Assembly: GCA_017547865.1 (NCBI GenBank)
Contig: JAFYOA010000236.1
Span: 1 to 6,504, forward strand
From: Clostridia bacterium
Lineage (GTDB): Bacteria > Bacillota_A > Clostridia > Oscillospirales > Acutalibacteraceae
Direction of reading: 5' to 3'
DNA: 6,504 bases
Below the pieces are notes generated by a model. That model was given only the letters and a program-made list of their open reading frames with translations, was not told where the DNA came from and did no database searches. The translations under genes and the position numbers were made by a program. Below are positions 5,971-6,504 of the stretch, piece by piece. The number at the start of each line of letters is the position of its first letter. Within the stretch, counting starts at the first letter, position 1.

Positions 5971-6013
5971 AAAACAAAACAAGCAGTCCGCTCCATGGTG
6001 AAGCGAACTGCCT
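5971..6013 (-). promoter_or_regulatory. Terminator-like hairpin in the S-component leader (attenuator candidate)
   Basis: On the minus-strand RNA, GCAGUUCGCU (6011-6002) pairs with AGCGGACUGC (5992-5983) over 10 bp including one G-U, extendable by a U-G and a U-A pair, with a 9-base loop. It is followed at once by GTTTTGTTTT (5980-5971) and then the AGGAGG ribosome binding site at 5969-5964. A stem plus T-rich tail between promoter and ribosome binding site is the layout of an attenuator or riboswitch expression platform. I could not match the leader to a known riboswitch class. Confidence 0.55.
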
Positions 6014-6052
6014 TCATGACAGAAATAAATAAAACAGATGGAAAGGGATGCC

Positions 6053-6106
6053 GTTCCGCTTGGCGGAACCGCTTTGCTTGGCAAAGCTTTTCGGCTTGTG
6101 CCGAAA
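6053..6106 (-). repeat. Three tandem 7-bp hairpins in the S-component leader
   Basis: Three perfect 7-bp inverted repeats lie end to end, separated by single bases. On the plus strand they are GTTCCGC/GCGGAAC (6053-6069, loop TTG), GCTTTGC/GCAAAGC (6071-6087, loop TTG) and TTTCGGC/GCCGAAA (6089-6106, loop TTGT). Their centres share GCTTGGC or a near form while the outer pairs differ. The cluster lies 9 bases after the transposase stop codon and at the predicted 5' end of the S-component transcript. Confidence 0.85.
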
Positions 6107-6114
6107 TTTGTTTT

Positions 6115-6144
6115 ATTATAACAGAGAATGCCGGTGGGTGTCAA
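6115..6144 (-). promoter_or_regulatory. Strong promoter of the ECF S-component gene
   Basis: On the minus strand a perfect TTGACA (6144-6139) and a perfect TATAAT (6120-6115) with an extended TGT before it are spaced 18 bases apart. The start would be near 6108, giving a leader of about 150 bases. The -35 box is within the last codons of the transposase gene, and the -10 box contains its stop codon. Confidence 0.85.
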
Positions 6145-6504
6145 CGCTTTTTTCAGGGGCGTTGTAAAAGCGGTCTTCCTCCCAGCTGGCAGGGTTATTT
6201 TCTATGTACTGCCAAATCTGTTTATATTCCGCATCGTTACGAATGATATGGTCGTAAAACGAACGTTGGAACACGGAAAAGCCGAGTTCTGTAGTTACAG
6301 CGCCCTTAAACATACGCACCTGCTGCGAAATATTCGTTGTAGGGGACGATGCTTGCATCGTCCCGTTTTCCATCGAATCACGAATTGCAATAATCATATG
6401 GATATGATTCGGCATAATGACGTATGTCTCTAAACCGGAAATACGGGAAATATATTTCTCAACGACTTTCCCGTAAGGTGTTAATCTGATCTGCGGGACG
6501 ATGC
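6116..6504 (-). CDS. REP-associated tyrosine transposase (RAYT, IS200-like Y1 family), 5'-truncated
   Basis: The open frame enters from the right edge and gives at least 128 residues, starting IVPQIRLTPYGKVVEKYI. It contains the HUH motif in VIMPNHIHMII (about residues 28-38 of the visible part, metal-binding H33 and H35) and the C-terminal block FQRSFYDHIIRNDAEYKQIW followed by QYIENNPASWEED. The Tyr in YIENNP (about residue 99) is the likely nucleophile for single-strand DNA cleavage. RAYTs act on hairpin-forming REP sequences and are usually single domesticated copies without insertion-sequence ends. Translation could not start at the ATG at 6415, since the family's conserved part extends well upstream; the true start is outside the window. 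Between the HUH motif and the next helix, the residues GTMQASSP are encoded by a perfect DNA palindrome (6343-6364). The C-terminal tail after RFYN overlaps the promoter of the next gene. No frameshift or stop is seen, so the gene appears intact here. Confidence 0.9.
   Translation of the reverse strand, partial: IVPQIRLTPYGKVVEKYISRISGLETYVIMPNHIHMIIAIRDSMENGTMQASSPTTNISQQVRMFKGAVTTELGFSVFQRSFYDHIIRNDAEYKQIWQYIENNPASWEEDRFYNAPEKSVDTHRHSLL
6339..6365 (+). repeat. GTAG-headed REP-like palindrome inside the transposase gene
   Basis: GTAG (6339-6342) is followed directly by GGGACGATGC (6343-6352), a TT centre and GCATCGTCCC (6355-6364), a perfect 10-bp inverted repeat, then G. A GTAG-type tetranucleotide 5' of a hairpin is the classic mark of enterobacterial REP elements recognised by RAYTs. 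Its location inside a RAYT gene makes a REP-like identity plausible. Confidence 0.75.
6494..6504 (-). repeat. Partial inverted copy of the REP-like palindrome at the window edge
   Basis: Read on the minus strand these 11 bases are GCATCGTCCCG, identical to plus-strand 6355-6365. They would be the second arm of another copy in opposite orientation, continuing beyond the window. A match of 11 bases could still be chance. Confidence 0.4.

Noticed and set aside
6053..6106. The three hairpins as a CRISPR array or as the transposase terminator
   Set aside because: Units are 17-18 bases, differ in sequence and have no spacers, so this is not CRISPR. No T-run follows any of them on the minus strand, so a simple intrinsic terminator is unlikely.
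5956..6144. N-terminal extension of the S component to 6144
   Set aside because: The extra 63 residues come from the structured leader and promoter; the ATG at 5955 has AGGAGG 8 bases upstream and gives the usual family length.

Overview
The window looks like chromosomal DNA of a moderately GC-rich gut-type Clostridia, most likely order Oscillospirales (Faecalibacterium/Gemmiger/Subdoligranulum-like). This rests on the protein families seen (DUF4358, DUF6472, a clostridial ECF S component, a GH51 arabinofuranosidase and a clostridial REP-associated tyrosine transposase), on strong AGGAGG-type ribosome binding sites and on sigma-A-type promoters. The assignment comes from remembered family distributions, not from a search.

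Layout. Left, plus strand: the 3' part of a DUF4358 gene (1-419), then a 12-TM major facilitator transporter with its own promoter (528-1688). A strong bidirectional terminator (1705-1729) separates these from the rest, which is all on the minus strand. Reading leftward from the right edge: a 5'-truncated RAYT transposase (6504-6116); an ECF vitamin-transporter S component (5955-5422) behind a long structured leader; a two-domain uridine-kinase-like P-loop protein (5334-4243); a 64-residue four-cysteine DUF6472 protein (4160-3966); and a tightly coupled pair, the intracellular GH51 alpha-L-arabinofuranosidase (3878-2388) and a HAD phosphatase (2384-1737).

How it works together. The arabinofuranosidase and HAD phosphatase form an arabinose-utilisation unit. 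An AraR-like palindrome (3900-3917) lies over the predicted transcription start, so repression relieved by arabinose is the likely control. The ECF S component would combine with an energizing EcfAA'T module encoded elsewhere; its leader carries three tandem 7-bp hairpins and, just before the ribosome binding site, a terminator-like hairpin, suggesting attenuation control. The other genes appear to be separate or loosely linked units.

Most unusual points. (1) A GTAG-headed perfect palindrome sits in frame inside the RAYT transposase gene, and an inverted partial copy lies at the window edge, also in frame. (2) A cluster of three adjacent hairpins with a shared GCTTGGC-like core lies directly downstream of the transposase, inside the next gene's leader. 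(3) In two intergenic regions the -35 box of the downstream gene sits in the loop of the upstream gene's terminator. (4) The S-component promoter overlaps the end of the transposase gene. No CRISPR array, tRNA or rRNA was seen, and no gene-free stretch exceeds 300 bases.
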